Of a stretch of 64,000 nt of DNA, positions 45,392-54,036 are shown piece by piece. The stretch's first letter is position 1. Each line of letters starts with the position of its first letter. This DNA comes from Lentzea sp. NBRC 105346 (GTDB lineage: Bacteria; Actinomycetota; Actinomycetes; Mycobacteriales; Pseudonocardiaceae): assembly GCF_030269605.1 (NCBI RefSeq), contig NZ_BSTQ01000010.1, positions 62,001 through 126,000 on the forward strand. The letters run 5' to 3'. The translations under genes and the position numbers were made by a program. A model generated the notes under the pieces. That model saw only the letters and a list, made by a program, of their open reading frames with translations. It was not told the origin of the DNA and did no database searches.

Positions 45392-46507
45392 ATGACGCTC
45401 AGGTTCGGTGCATTCGTCTCCCCGCTCCACCCGCCGGGCGAGGACCCGACACTGTCGCTCGACCGCGACCTCGAACTGGCCCAGCACCTCGACCGCCTCG
45501 GCTTCGCCGAGTACTGGGTCGGCGAACATCACTCCAGCGGCTGGGGCACCGTGCTGTCGCCCGAGCTCTTCGTCGCGACGGCCGCCGAACGCACCCGCCA
45601 CATCCGCATCGGCACCGGTGTCGTCAGCCTGCCGTACCACAACCCCTACATGGTCGCCTCGCGCTTCGTGCAGCTCGACCACCTGACCCGCGGGCGCGCG
45701 ATGTTCGGTATGGGCGCGGGGTCCTCGCCCGCCGACATGTACATGATCGGCGTCGATCCGGCGGAGACGCGCCGCATGACGGCCGAAGCGTTGCAGGCCG
45801 TGCACCACCTGATGACGTCCGACGAGCCCCTGACGATGGAGACCGACTGGTTCACGCTCAACGAGGCGTCGCTGCAGTTGCGCCCGTACTCGAGCGCGCC
45901 GGACCTCGCGATCTCCAGCGCGCGCACGCCGAACAGCATGCGGCTGGCGGGCAGGTACGGCATCAGCCCGATCTCGTTCGGCGCGCCGATCCCCGGCATG
46001 CCACGCGTCGACCTGGCCGCGCAGTGGCGGCACGCCGAGGAGGGCGCGGCCGAGCACGGGAACAACATCGGCCGTTCGTCGTGGCGCATCACCATGCCGA
46101 TGCACGTGGCCGAGACCACGCAGGAGGCCATGGACGACGTCCGCGCCGGCCTCAAGGACGTCGCGCACGGCTACTTCCGCGACACGCTCGGCATCCCGGT
46201 GAACTTGGCGGGCAAGGACATCGAGGACATCGTGGCGGACGGCGACGCAATCGTCGGCTCGGTCGACGACTGCGTCATCGCCATCCAGCGCCTGCTGGAG
46301 GAGACCGGCGGCTTCGGCACGCTGCTCGTGACGGTCCGCGACTGGACGTCGTGGGAGAAGACGTTGCGCAGCTTCGACCTGCTCGCCCGCTACGTCGCGC
46401 CGCACTTCTCCGGCTCCACCGCGCGCGTGCATCGGTCGAGCGACTGGGTGAAGAGCAAGCAGTCCCACTTCGTCGCCCAGGCCAAGGCTGCGAAGGCGAG
46501 CGCCTGA
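45392..46507 (+). CDS. Luciferase-like (LLM) flavin-dependent monooxygenase
   Basis: 371 residues. FAEYWVGEHHSSGWGTVLSPELF, GTGVVSLPYHNP and GRAMFGMGAGSSP are typical of bacterial luciferase-fold monooxygenases, which use reduced flavin supplied by a separate reductase. A flavin reductase is encoded nearby at 47.3-47.8 kb. In asukamycin-type pathways a flavin monooxygenase and reductase pair takes part in epoxyquinol formation on the mC7N core; this protein is a candidate for that step. It is the only plus-strand gene between the exporter and the convergent operon. The preceding 230 bases hold no further gene. Confidence 0.88.
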   Translation: MTLRFGAFVSPLHPPGEDPTLSLDRDLELAQHLDRLGFAEYWVGEHHSSGWGTVLSPELFVATAAERTRHIRIGTGVVSLPYHNPYMVASRFVQLDHLTRGRAMFGMGAGSSPADMYMIGVDPAETRRMTAEALQAVHHLMTSDEPLTMETDWFTLNEASLQLRPYSSAPDLAISSARTPNSMRLAGRYGISPISFGAPIPGMPRVDLAAQWRHAEEGAAEHGNNIGRSSWRITMPMHVAETTQEAMDDVRAGLKDVAHGYFRDTLGIPVNLAGKDIEDIVADGDAIVGSVDDCVIAIQRLLEETGGFGTLLVTVRDWTSWEKTLRSFDLLARYVAPHFSGSTARVHRSSDWVKSKQSHFVAQAKAAKASA

Positions 46508-46518
46508 CCGCACAACGG

Positions 46519-46549
46519 AAAGGGCCGAGGCGGTTCGCCTCGGCCCTTT
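46519..46549. terminator. Bidirectional terminator
   Basis: A perfect 14-bp stem AAAGGGCCGAGGCG / CGCCTCGGCCCTTT with a 3-base loop, A-rich on one side and T-rich on the other, sits between the convergent monooxygenase and FabG genes. Confidence 0.88.
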
Positions 46550-46564
46550 GGCGTTCCAAAGGAC

Positions 46565-47263
46565 TCAGTGACCCATGCCGAGCCCGCCGTCGACGGGGAT
46601 AACGGCACCGGTCACGTAGGACGCCGACGCGAGCCACGTGACGGCGGAGGCGATCTCCTCCGGCGACGCGGATCGGCGCAACGGAACCTCGGACACGATC
46701 TGCGCCTTGCGCGCATCGGACAGCTTGTCGGTCATGTCCGTGTCGACCAGACCGGGCGCGACGACGTTCACGGTGATGTTGCGCGGACCGAGCTCGCGCG
46801 CCAGCGACCGGGCGAAACCGACGAGGCCCGCCTTGCTGGCGGCGTAATTGGCCTGTCCCTCGGATCCGCGCAGGCCGGCGACGGACGACACGAAGACGAT
46901 GCTGCCGGCACGGGCGCGGACCATGTCCGGCACCGCGGCCTTGGCGGTGCGGTAGGCGCCACCGAGGTTGGTGTCCAGGACGCGGTGGAACTTGTCCTCG
47001 TCCATGCGCAGCAACAGCGTGTCCTCGGTGATGCCTGCGTTCGCGACCACCACGGACACCGGGCCGTGTACCTCGGACGCCTCGGCGAACGCGGCGGCGA
47101 CCTGGTCCGGATCCGTGACGTCGCACTTGATGCCCAGCAGGCCGTCCGGAGCGCCGGAACCGCGGTGCGTCACCGCGACCTTGTCGCCCGCCGCGGCGAA
47201 CGCCCGCGCGATCGCGAGCCCGATGCCCCGGTTGCCGCCGGTGACCAGAACAGAGCGTGTCAT
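46565..47263 (-). CDS. FabG-like 3-oxoacyl-ACP reductase
   Basis: 232 residues from ATG 47263 (AAGGA upstream; overlaps the previous stop as ATGA). Cofactor motif GGNRGIG, NAG (catalytic Asn region), Ser in SSVAG and the YAASK pair are intact. The C-terminal YVTGAVIPVDGGLGMGH is classical FabG. It would reduce beta-keto groups on acyl-ACP chains made by the ketosynthases of the cluster. It is the last gene of the minus operon. The cluster shows no separate dehydratase in view. Confidence 0.92.
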   Translation of the reverse strand: MTRSVLVTGGNRGIGLAIARAFAAAGDKVAVTHRGSGAPDGLLGIKCDVTDPDQVAAAFAEASEVHGPVSVVVANAGITEDTLLLRMDEDKFHRVLDTNLGGAYRTAKAAVPDMVRARAGSIVFVSSVAGLRGSEGQANYAASKAGLVGFARSLARELGPRNITVNVVAPGLVDTDMTDKLSDARKAQIVSEVPLRRSASPEEIASAVTWLASASYVTGAVIPVDGGLGMGH

Positions 47264-47781
47264 GACCAATCCTTCTTGAGAGACGAGTAACCGCCCTGGT
47301 GGAACAGCAGCGGTTCGCGGTCCACAGTGGACGAGTGCAGAGCCGCGACCCGGCCGAGGAACAGCACGTGGTCTCCACCGGGGTACTGGCGGTAGGTCTC
47401 GCACTCCAGGGACACCACAGCGTCGCGCACCAGGGCGACACCCGTGTCACCGACCAACGACCCCAGTACGTCCTGCGCGGCGTGGCCGGTCGGCCGGTCG
47501 CGCCGCGCGAACAGGTCGGACAGCGGCCGCTGGTCGGCGGCGAGCACGTTGACCGCGAACCCGCCGGTAGACTCGATCGCGCCGCGCAGGCGGCCGGACT
47601 CCCCGATGCTGATCAGCACCAGCATCGGGTCGAGCGAGATCGACACCACCGCGTTGGCGGTCATGGCCACGGTCGCCGCGTCACGGCCCGCGGTGAGCAC
47701 CGCTACGCCGGTTGGGAACATGCCCATCGCGCGCCGGAACGCCACGGTGTCGGGAGACTTCTCGAAAACCGGTGCGGACAT
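47260..47781 (-). CDS. Flavin reductase
   Basis: 173 residues. FRRAMGMFPTGVAVLTAGRD, TANAVVSISLDPMLVLISI and FAVNVLAADQ are hallmarks of the HpaC-type NAD(P)H:flavin oxidoreductases. These small dimers supply FMNH2 or FADH2 to two-component monooxygenases; the luciferase-like monooxygenase at 45.4 kb is the obvious partner. It overlaps the FabG gene by four bases and follows the thioesterase by 12. Confidence 0.92.
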   Translation of the reverse strand: MSAPVFEKSPDTVAFRRAMGMFPTGVAVLTAGRDAATVAMTANAVVSISLDPMLVLISIGESGRLRGAIESTGGFAVNVLAADQRPLSDLFARRDRPTGHAAQDVLGSLVGDTGVALVRDAVVSLECETYRQYPGGDHVLFLGRVAALHSSTVDREPLLFHQGGYSSLKKDWS

Positions 47782-47793
47782 CGGGGATTCCCT

Positions 47794-48204
47794 TCAGCGC
47801 TTGTGCACCGCGCAGGTCATGCGCGCGCTGGACGTCAGCCGCCCGCGCGCGTCGGTGATGCGGATGTCGTACGTGGCAACGCGATCGCCCTCGTGCAACG
47901 GGGTGCACACGCCGGTCACGACGCCGCCGCGGGCGGGCCGGTGGTGCGTGCAGGTCAGTTCGAGGCCCGCGACCGCGCCGTCCGGCGCCACGTGCAGCGC
48001 CGCCGCCACCGAGCCGAGCGTCTCGGCCAGCACGGCGTTCGCGCCGCCGTGCAGCCAGCCGAACGGCTGCCGGTTGCCCTCGACGGGCATGGTGGCGACC
48101 AGGCGTTCCGGGTCCCACGACGTGATCTCGATGCCCATGCGCGTCGTCAACTGATCTGCGTACACACCGTCCAAAGCGGACAGAATCGTCTGTGGAATCG
48201 TCAC
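47794..48204 (-). CDS. PaaI-like hotdog thioesterase
   Basis: 136 residues from GTG 48204, which overlaps the previous stop as GTGA. GWLHGGANAVLAETLGSVAA is the active-site helix of the PaaI/YbgC-like family, followed by the GLELTCTHHRPARGG strands. It likely hydrolyses stalled or finished acyl-CoA or acyl-ACP thioesters in the pathway. Chain release to the amine is more likely done by the amide synthase, so this is probably an editing enzyme. Confidence 0.88.
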   Translation of the reverse strand: MTIPQTILSALDGVYADQLTTRMGIEITSWDPERLVATMPVEGNRQPFGWLHGGANAVLAETLGSVAAALHVAPDGAVAGLELTCTHHRPARGGVVTGVCTPLHEGDRVATYDIRITDARGRLTSSARMTCAVHKR

Positions 48205-48686
48205 GCCGTCACCACCGTCGCGGTCGCGGTGTGCTCGGCGGGCGGCTGAACGGCCAGGCCGGTCGCCGCGGCGGCGACCCGTTGCGTCGGCGCCAGCTCC
48301 ACCTCGACGAGCAACACCCGGTCGATGTCGCCCTCGGCCAGCATGTCCTGTGCCATCTCGGCGGCCTGCGACTCGCCGAACACCGAGATGCAGCAGATCG
48401 GGCCGGTGATCCCGTGCTCGCGTGTGACGTAGCCGAGGATCGACGTCGGCACGGATTGGTAGAACAGCAAGGGGTTGTGCACCTGCCCGGCGAGCTGCCG
48501 CCGGCTGGCGGTGTCCGTCGTGGTCGAGTCGCCGAACGTCGTGGCCAGCAGCACGCCGGTGCGTTCGCCGACCACCTCGTGGTGTTCGAGGCACTCGTCC
48601 ACCACGGCCTTCACCAGCGGGCTGAACTGCGACTCGATGAATCCGGGCACGGGTGGCGCATCCCCGGTGCGGGTCACGCTCGTCAT
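48201..48686 (-). CDS. Truncated ketosynthase-like partner protein
   Basis: 161 residues from ATG 48686 (overlapping the ketosynthase stop as ATGA). VLLATTFGDSTTTDT, NPLLFYQSVPTSILGYV and ITGPICCISVFGESQAAEM match the N-terminal half of ketosynthases of the beta-ketoacyl-synthase N-domain family seen in aryl-polyene clusters. The C-terminal half with the HGTGT and GH motifs is missing. A ketosynthase-interacting, chain-length-factor-like role is suggested by position and translational coupling. Residual catalysis is unlikely. Confidence 0.75.
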   Translation of the reverse strand: MTSVTRTGDAPPVPGFIESQFSPLVKAVVDECLEHHEVVGERTGVLLATTFGDSTTTDTASRRQLAGQVHNPLLFYQSVPTSILGYVTREHGITGPICCISVFGESQAAEMAQDMLAEGDIDRVLLVEVELAPTQRVAAAATGLAVQPPAEHTATATVVTA

Positions 48687-49816
48687 GGACGCTCCAGGAG
48701 GATCGCGGTGTTGAGGCCGCCGAACGCGGCGTTGACCGACAGCACGGTCCGCACGGACTGCTCGCGCGGCGCGTTCGGAATCCAGTCGAGGTCGCACGCG
48801 GGGTCGGCCACGTCGTACCCGGCCGTCGGCGGCAGCACGCCGTCACGCAGCGCCAGCAACGAGATCACCGCCTCGACCGCGCCCGCGCCTTCCAGCATGT
48901 GACCGGTGGTGCTCTTGGTCGAGCTGATCGGGATGCTCGGGGCCGCGCTGCCGAGAACCTTGTGCAGCGCCACGGTCTCCGTGCTGTCGTTGATCTTCGT
49001 GCCGGTGCCGTGCGCGTTGATGTAGCCGATGTCGGACGGCGCCTTGCCGGACCGCCGCAGCGCGCCTTCGATGGCCGCGGTGAGGCCCTTGCCCTCGGGA
49101 TCGGGCTGGCACACGTGGTACGCGTCGGACGCCATGCCCCACCCGGCGACCCGTGCGAGCGGTTCGCCACCACGGGCACGCACCCGGTCGGCCGACTCCA
49201 GCACGAGTGCCGCGGCCCCGTCACCCAGCAGCAGACCGCTGCGGGTTCCGGAGAACGGCCGGATGCGCCCGTCCTTGGCGAACGCGCGCCCGGAGTCGAA
49301 GTTCGCAAAGCTCTCCCGCTCCACGAGGTACGCCCCCGCACACACCGCCACGTCGAGCTTGCCGCGCTGGATCAGCCGGGCCGCGTGCAGGATCGCGTTC
49401 GCCGACGCCACACAGGCGTTGACGAACGCGATCCGCGGACCGGTCTGTGCCAGCTCCTGGGCCAGCAGCTCCGCCAGGCGTGCGGGCACGCTGTGGTCCA
49501 CGCCCGCGGTCTCGCCGTCACGCCAGAACCGTTGCACCGGAAGGTGATCGCCCTGGGTTCCGACGAACACGCCCGCCTTGTCGCTGCCGGCGCCGGCCAT
49601 CTCGAGCGCCGCTTCCGAGACCCGCCGCAATGCGGCCAGCTGCCCCGGCGCCTCACCGGGGAACGCGGCGGCGTGCTTGCCGCGGAACGGGGTGGTGTCG
49701 AACCGGTCGACCGGCCCGAACGCGTGCTCGCCCGCGAACACCCCGTCCCGCAGCGCGTCCGTCCCGAAGCCGTGCGCCGTGAAGATGCCGTACCCGGTGA
49801 CGAAGACGTCGTTCAT
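48683..49816 (-). CDS. Beta-ketoacyl-ACP synthase (KAS II type)
   Basis: 377 residues from ATG 49816 (ATGA overlap with the carrier protein gene). The catalytic Cys135 (NACVASA), His269 (NAHGTGT), Lys301 and His306 (GHMLEGAGA) of elongating ketosynthases are all present. The enzyme condenses malonyl-ACP onto a growing acyl chain. In manumycin-type pathways iterative type II ketosynthases build the polyene chains. It is short for a KAS II (about 410) at the N-terminus. It is coupled to a truncated ketosynthase-like partner downstream. Confidence 0.92.
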   Translation of the reverse strand: MNDVFVTGYGIFTAHGFGTDALRDGVFAGEHAFGPVDRFDTTPFRGKHAAAFPGEAPGQLAALRRVSEAALEMAGAGSDKAGVFVGTQGDHLPVQRFWRDGETAGVDHSVPARLAELLAQELAQTGPRIAFVNACVASANAILHAARLIQRGKLDVAVCAGAYLVERESFANFDSGRAFAKDGRIRPFSGTRSGLLLGDGAAALVLESADRVRARGGEPLARVAGWGMASDAYHVCQPDPEGKGLTAAIEGALRRSGKAPSDIGYINAHGTGTKINDSTETVALHKVLGSAAPSIPISSTKSTTGHMLEGAGAVEAVISLLALRDGVLPPTAGYDVADPACDLDWIPNAPREQSVRTVLSVNAAFGGLNTAILLERP

Positions 49817-50298
49817 CGCGCCTTGGCCAGGTACTCGTGGATCCGGGCGACCGTCGTCAGCTCGGCGGCGGCCTCCTCGTCGAACTCGATCTCGAGGCCG
49901 TACTGCTCGGTGAGCTGGTGCTGGAACCACACCAGCGACAGCGAGTCGAGCACGACCTCGGCGTCGTCGGGCACATCGGTGCCCTCGGCCAGGATCTTGC
50001 TGCTCACCAGCAGCGCCTTGACGGCCTCGATGTCCAACGGCCGCAGGCCCTTCACGGTCGCGACGAGGCCACCGACGGTGCCGGTCGCCAGGTCGTCGAT
50101 CACGTCGTCGGGCAGGCCGATGCCGTACTCGCGCTCGATGGCGACGGTCAGCTCGACCATCGTCAGCGACTCGAGCTCCAGGCCAGCGGGGCCGAGCGGC
50201 GTGTCCGGGCCGGTGCCGTCGGGCAACGGCATGTTCAGCGTGTCGCGGACGACGCCGAGGATGAACGAGGTCACGGAGTCGTTCTCAACAGTTGTCAC
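49813..50298 (-). CDS. Tandem acyl carrier protein (two ACP domains)
   Basis: 161 residues from GTG 50298 (AGAGGA upstream). Domain 1 (about 8-85) has the phosphopantetheine Ser44 in LELESLTMVEL. Domain 2 (about 88-160) has Ser119 in VLDSLSLVWF. Both serines lie at the start of helix II as required. Doubling carriers raises output in some polyketide systems; here the two could also hold different chains. The domains differ in sequence, so they are not a recent duplication. Confidence 0.9.
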   Translation of the reverse strand: MTTVENDSVTSFILGVVRDTLNMPLPDGTGPDTPLGPAGLELESLTMVELTVAIEREYGIGLPDDVIDDLATGTVGGLVATVKGLRPLDIEAVKALLVSSKILAEGTDVPDDAEVVLDSLSLVWFQHQLTEQYGLEIEFDEEAAAELTTVARIHEYLAKAR

Positions 50299-50318
50299 GT
50301 CAGGTCCTCTGGTTCGTG

Positions 50319-51521
50319 TCAGGTGGTGGCGTCGACGACGCCGGGGATGTCGCGCACGGGGTCGGTCTCCGCGAGGTAGTCCACGCCCGGCACGCCGAAC
50401 CCGTGCAGTGCCAGCGATTCCCGCAGGTAGCCGTCGAGGTCGCCGAGCAGGGCGAGGTTCGACGAGTCCACGAGCTCCCAGCGCCGGCGCAGGTCCGCCT
50501 GCACCTCGGGCAGCAGCTCGCGGTCGTCGAGCCGGATGCGGCGTTCCTCGTCGGTGCGCAGCGGGCCGGGGCCGTACAGGAACCCGGCGAGCAGGCGGTG
50601 TGCCTGGTCGACCAGGTTCTCGGCCAGCCCACGGTCGCGGGTCACCTTGGACAGCAACAGCGTGTACAGCGCCGGGAACGGCATGACGCGCGACGCCTGC
50701 GTGATCAACGCACGCGCGGCCACGGCGTGTGCGCGCCCGCCGGTGCCGGTGAGTCGATCGTCGAGCAGCCGGGCGGTCGCCTCCAGGTGTTCCTTGGCGC
50801 GGCCCAGAGTGCCGAGACGGTAGGTCTCGGCCAGGAACTCCCCGCCCACGTAGGTGAACGCGACGGTGTCGGCACCGGGTGCGAGCACGTCGCCGTCCTG
50901 CAACGCCGTGATCCACCGGGCCCAGTCGTCGCCGCCCATGACGGCGACGGTCTGCGCGATCTCGGGGTCGGTGGCGGCCGGCATGGTCGCCACCCGCACC
51001 TCGCCGGTGTCGGCGTCGAACGACTTGTCGGTGTACGGCGTGCCGATCGTCTTGATCGACGACCGGTGCACGTGGCCGGTCACCGGGTCCGTTCTGGTCG
51101 GTGCGGCGAGGCTGTAGACCACGAGGTCGACCTGACCGAGGGTGGACCGGATCAGCGACACGGTCTCGGCCTTGGTGCGGTCGGCGAACGCGTCGCCGAT
51201 CACCGTCCGTCCGAAGTGGCCGGACGCGGCCAGTTCCTCCTCGAGCGCCGCACTGTTGTACCAGCCGGCGGTGCCGGTGCGGCCCGGTGTGCCGGGCCGT
51301 TCCAGGCAGACGCCGATGGTGGACGCGCCGCCACCGAAGGCGGCGGCGATCCGGGTCGACAGGCCGAGGCCGGCCGACGAGCCGATGACCAGCACCCGCG
51401 CCGGGCCGTTGAACGTGCCCAGCACCTTCACCTGGTCGATCGCCTGCCGCACGCGCTCGGCGCAGCCGTCGGGGTGCGCGGTCACGCAGACCGCGCGCCG
51501 CAGCACGGGTTCGACGATCAT
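50319..51521 (-). CDS. fabV: FabV-type enoyl reductase
   Basis: 400 residues from ATG 51521 (ATGA overlap). IVEPVLRRAVCVTAHPDGC, the cofactor loop GSSAGLGLSTRIAAAFGGG and the catalytic Y-x8-K (YRLGTLGRAK) identify FabV, the largest enoyl-ACP reductase class and unrelated in sequence to FabI active sites. It reduces trans-2-enoyl-thioesters with NADH. Its presence inside a polyene-type operon is unusual, since fully conjugated chains need no such step; it may act on a saturated part of the acyl chain. Confidence 0.9.
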   Translation of the reverse strand: MIVEPVLRRAVCVTAHPDGCAERVRQAIDQVKVLGTFNGPARVLVIGSSAGLGLSTRIAAAFGGGASTIGVCLERPGTPGRTGTAGWYNSAALEEELAASGHFGRTVIGDAFADRTKAETVSLIRSTLGQVDLVVYSLAAPTRTDPVTGHVHRSSIKTIGTPYTDKSFDADTGEVRVATMPAATDPEIAQTVAVMGGDDWARWITALQDGDVLAPGADTVAFTYVGGEFLAETYRLGTLGRAKEHLEATARLLDDRLTGTGGRAHAVAARALITQASRVMPFPALYTLLLSKVTRDRGLAENLVDQAHRLLAGFLYGPGPLRTDEERRIRLDDRELLPEVQADLRRRWELVDSSNLALLGDLDGYLRESLALHGFGVPGVDYLAETDPVRDIPGVVDATT

Positions 51522-52894
51522 CGAGCCACCCCTAGGAGCTCGGCGTTGCGCAGCAGCTTGCCGTTGGCCGTCCGCGGCAACGCGGGCAGCACGGTGAACC
51601 GCTTGGGGATCTTGTAGTTGCTCAGCCTGGTGCGGCAGAACGCCGCCAGGTCGGATACGCACACACCGTCGGGCGAACCGACGTGCGCCTCGATGCCCTC
51701 GCCGTGCACGACGACCACCTCGGCGACCGCGGGATGCTCGGCGAGCACCGCCTCGATCTCGGTCAGGTCGACCTTCAGCCCGCCGATCGCGACGAGTGAG
51801 TCAGCGCGGCCGGTGACCGAGAGGACGTCGCCGTCCAGCGTGCACAGGTCGAACGAGCGCAGCCAGCCGTCGGCGAACCGCACCTTCTCGTCCTGCTGCA
51901 GGTACGGCGTCGCCGGCAGACCGATCCGAAGCTCACCGTCCACAACGGACACCGGTACGCCGGGCGCGGGCCGGCCGACCGCGGGCAGCGGGAACTCTCC
52001 CGCGAGGTCGGTGGCGATGATGCCCACCTCGGTCATGCCGTACGCCTGCCCGATGCGCACCCCGTACCGGTCCAGGAACCGTTGGTGCACCTCGGCCGTG
52101 AGCCGCTCGCCACCGCTGACGGCCAGCCTCAGCGACGGCAGCGCCGGCACGTGACGGGCCCGGCTGAGCAGATCGAAGTGGAACGGCACGCCGAAGACCG
52201 CGTTGATCTCCTGGTCGACCAGCGTGCGCAGCAACGCCTCCGGCTGCAGCTTGGGCGTGAACACCGTGGTGGCGCCCGAGTTCAGCCCGTGCAACAGCCC
52301 GCCGACGAGGCCGAACGAGTGGATCGTCGAGTTGAGCAGCAGCACGCGCTCGCCGCGGCGGGGCATGCCGTCGATGAGCGAGAACCGGTCGATCTCGGCC
52401 AGCAACGACTCCGCCGTCCGCCCGATGACCTTGGGGCGTCCCGTCGAGCCCGAGCTGAGCTGCACCAGCCGGTGCTCGCTCTCCGCATCCCGCCCGTCGC
52501 GTCGCCACTCGACGAACACCTCGTACTCGTTGCGGAACGAGGTGACCGCCGTCGGCGGGTCGAGCGAACGGACGTAGTACGCGGGACGGCAGAGCTTCAG
52601 CATCCGCTCCACCTCGTCCGGCTTGAGCCGGTGGTCGAGCAGCAGCACCTGCGCGCCGAGCGACCAGAGCGCGAGCAGCGCCCAGACGCTCGTGAAGCTC
52701 GGCGGCAGGCGCAGGGCGACGGTGCTGCCGGGACCGATGCCGTGCGAGGCGAAGATGAGCGCTTCGGCCGTGACCTGTTCACGCACGGCTCGCCGGGTGA
52801 TCACGTGCTCGCCGTGCACCAGCACGGCGTCGTGGTCGTCGCCGGCCAGCAGGTGCTCACCCCACCACGACAGCTGGGTTTCGATTGTCGTCAC
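51518..52894 (-). CDS. AMP-dependent acyl/aryl ligase (probable 3-amino-4-hydroxybenzoate adenylase)
   Basis: 458 residues from GTG 52894. Core motifs: LSSGSTGRPKVIGR (P-loop), YGMTEVG, SVTGRADSLVAIGG and a C-terminal PRTANGKLLRN with the catalytic Lys. It activates a carboxylic acid as the acyl-adenylate and transfers it to a carrier or CoA. It lies directly downstream of the two genes that make 3-amino-4-hydroxybenzoate and directly upstream of carrier proteins, so loading of that aryl starter is the likely job. It is shorter than typical ligases (about 520). Confidence 0.87.
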   Translation of the reverse strand: MTTIETQLSWWGEHLLAGDDHDAVLVHGEHVITRRAVREQVTAEALIFASHGIGPGSTVALRLPPSFTSVWALLALWSLGAQVLLLDHRLKPDEVERMLKLCRPAYYVRSLDPPTAVTSFRNEYEVFVEWRRDGRDAESEHRLVQLSSGSTGRPKVIGRTAESLLAEIDRFSLIDGMPRRGERVLLLNSTIHSFGLVGGLLHGLNSGATTVFTPKLQPEALLRTLVDQEINAVFGVPFHFDLLSRARHVPALPSLRLAVSGGERLTAEVHQRFLDRYGVRIGQAYGMTEVGIIATDLAGEFPLPAVGRPAPGVPVSVVDGELRIGLPATPYLQQDEKVRFADGWLRSFDLCTLDGDVLSVTGRADSLVAIGGLKVDLTEIEAVLAEHPAVAEVVVVHGEGIEAHVGSPDGVCVSDLAAFCRTRLSNYKIPKRFTVLPALPRTANGKLLRNAELLGVAR

Positions 52895-52926
52895 CCTTCA
52901 TCCCTCCGGTTCTCCCTCGTCTCAGG

Positions 52927-54036
52927 TCACTTCTCGACGCAGTACTCCGCGACCGGCCAGCCGACGTGGCGCTTGTCTGTGGCGAGGTAACCCAGCAGCT
53001 GGTCGCCGGCCTTGAGCTCGGTGACGTTGAGGACAGCGGCGCCCGGCCCGAGGACGCGGACGTGCCAGTCGTCCTGGACGGTCAGGCTGACCTCGGTGCC
53101 GTTCTCGGCGACGGCCCTGATGGTGAGCAGCGGACGCGACTCGAGCTTCACGCGGCCCACTACGACGCGGCGGGTGCGGCCATCGGCGCCGACGGCCAGG
53201 ATCGCGGAACCTGCCTTCAGCTCGCTCAGGTAGTTGGTCCGGTTCTCCACGCCCATCGTGTACGAGTGCAGCGCGCCGGCGTTGACGCGGAACGGCCGTG
53301 TCGGCATGTACGGCAGCGGGTGCGTCTCGCTGACGCACAGCACGAAGCCCGAGGCGTAGGAACCGACGAGGATGCCCTCGTCCTTCTCGAAGTGCGTGCA
53401 GGTGTCGACGCACACGCGGTCGCCCAGACCGTTGTGCTCGATCGACCGCACGGTCAGCGTGCTCAGCTCCAGCGGCTTGGTGGAACCGCGCAGCAGGTCG
53501 GCGAACGCGAAGACGTCGTTGGCGTCCTTGGGCGCCAGCATGACGCCGTCCGAGCCCTTCTCCAGGACGTCGAGAATGATGCCGGCCTCTTCGAGGTCGT
53601 TCGCCTGGCAGATCAGCTGGCCCGGCGTCTTGTCGGCCGCCGCGATCACGATCTCCAGCGGGATCTTGGTGGGGTCGCGGAACTGCACGACGGTGGTCGG
53701 CAGCTCGATGGCGGCGGCGCACGCCAGCTTCAGCGTCGGGTCGTCGATCACCTCGACGAACGCGGCGGACGACGAGACGTCGCCGTTCGCGTCCAGGCGC
53801 AGCCGGTCGAGGTCGTCGGACTGGGCGAGCCTGGTCAGGACGACGTCCTGCGCACCGCTGTCCACAGTGGAGCCCGCTACGGGCAGCAGGACACGCTTGA
53901 CCGTGGGCGGCAGCGCGGCCAGGGCGGTGGCGTTGTCATCGACGACGCCCTCGATCTTCGCGTGCAGCGCCGCCTCGACGATGGCGTCCCGCACCTGGGG
54001 TGCGACGCCGCGGAGGTCGATCCATCCGAACTTCAC
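52927..54036 (-). CDS. Archaeal-type 3-dehydroquinate synthase (DHQS II/GriH-like)
   Basis: 369 residues, ATG overlapping the aldolase stop (ATGA). GWIDLRGVAP at the start, LEEAGIILDVLEKGSDGVML, HFEKDEGILVGSYASGF and a C-terminal barrel (GDQLLGYLATDKRHVGWP) match the MJ1249/DHQS-II family. In archaea it makes dehydroquinate; in actinomycetes the homologue GriH works after GriI to produce 3-amino-4-hydroxybenzoate. With the adjacent aldolase it defines that short pathway, the source of mC7N cores in manumycin-type compounds. Confidence 0.92.
   Translation of the reverse strand: MKFGWIDLRGVAPQVRDAIVEAALHAKIEGVVDDNATALAALPPTVKRVLLPVAGSTVDSGAQDVVLTRLAQSDDLDRLRLDANGDVSSSAAFVEVIDDPTLKLACAAAIELPTTVVQFRDPTKIPLEIVIAAADKTPGQLICQANDLEEAGIILDVLEKGSDGVMLAPKDANDVFAFADLLRGSTKPLELSTLTVRSIEHNGLGDRVCVDTCTHFEKDEGILVGSYASGFVLCVSETHPLPYMPTRPFRVNAGALHSYTMGVENRTNYLSELKAGSAILAVGADGRTRRVVVGRVKLESRPLLTIRAVAENGTEVSLTVQDDWHVRVLGPGAAVLNVTELKAGDQLLGYLATDKRHVGWPVAEYCVEK

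Noticed and set aside
48653-50686. 677-codon plus-strand frame over the ketosynthase and carrier genes
   Set aside because: It is antisense to genes with complete active sites and coupled starts, and has no ribosome site or domain.
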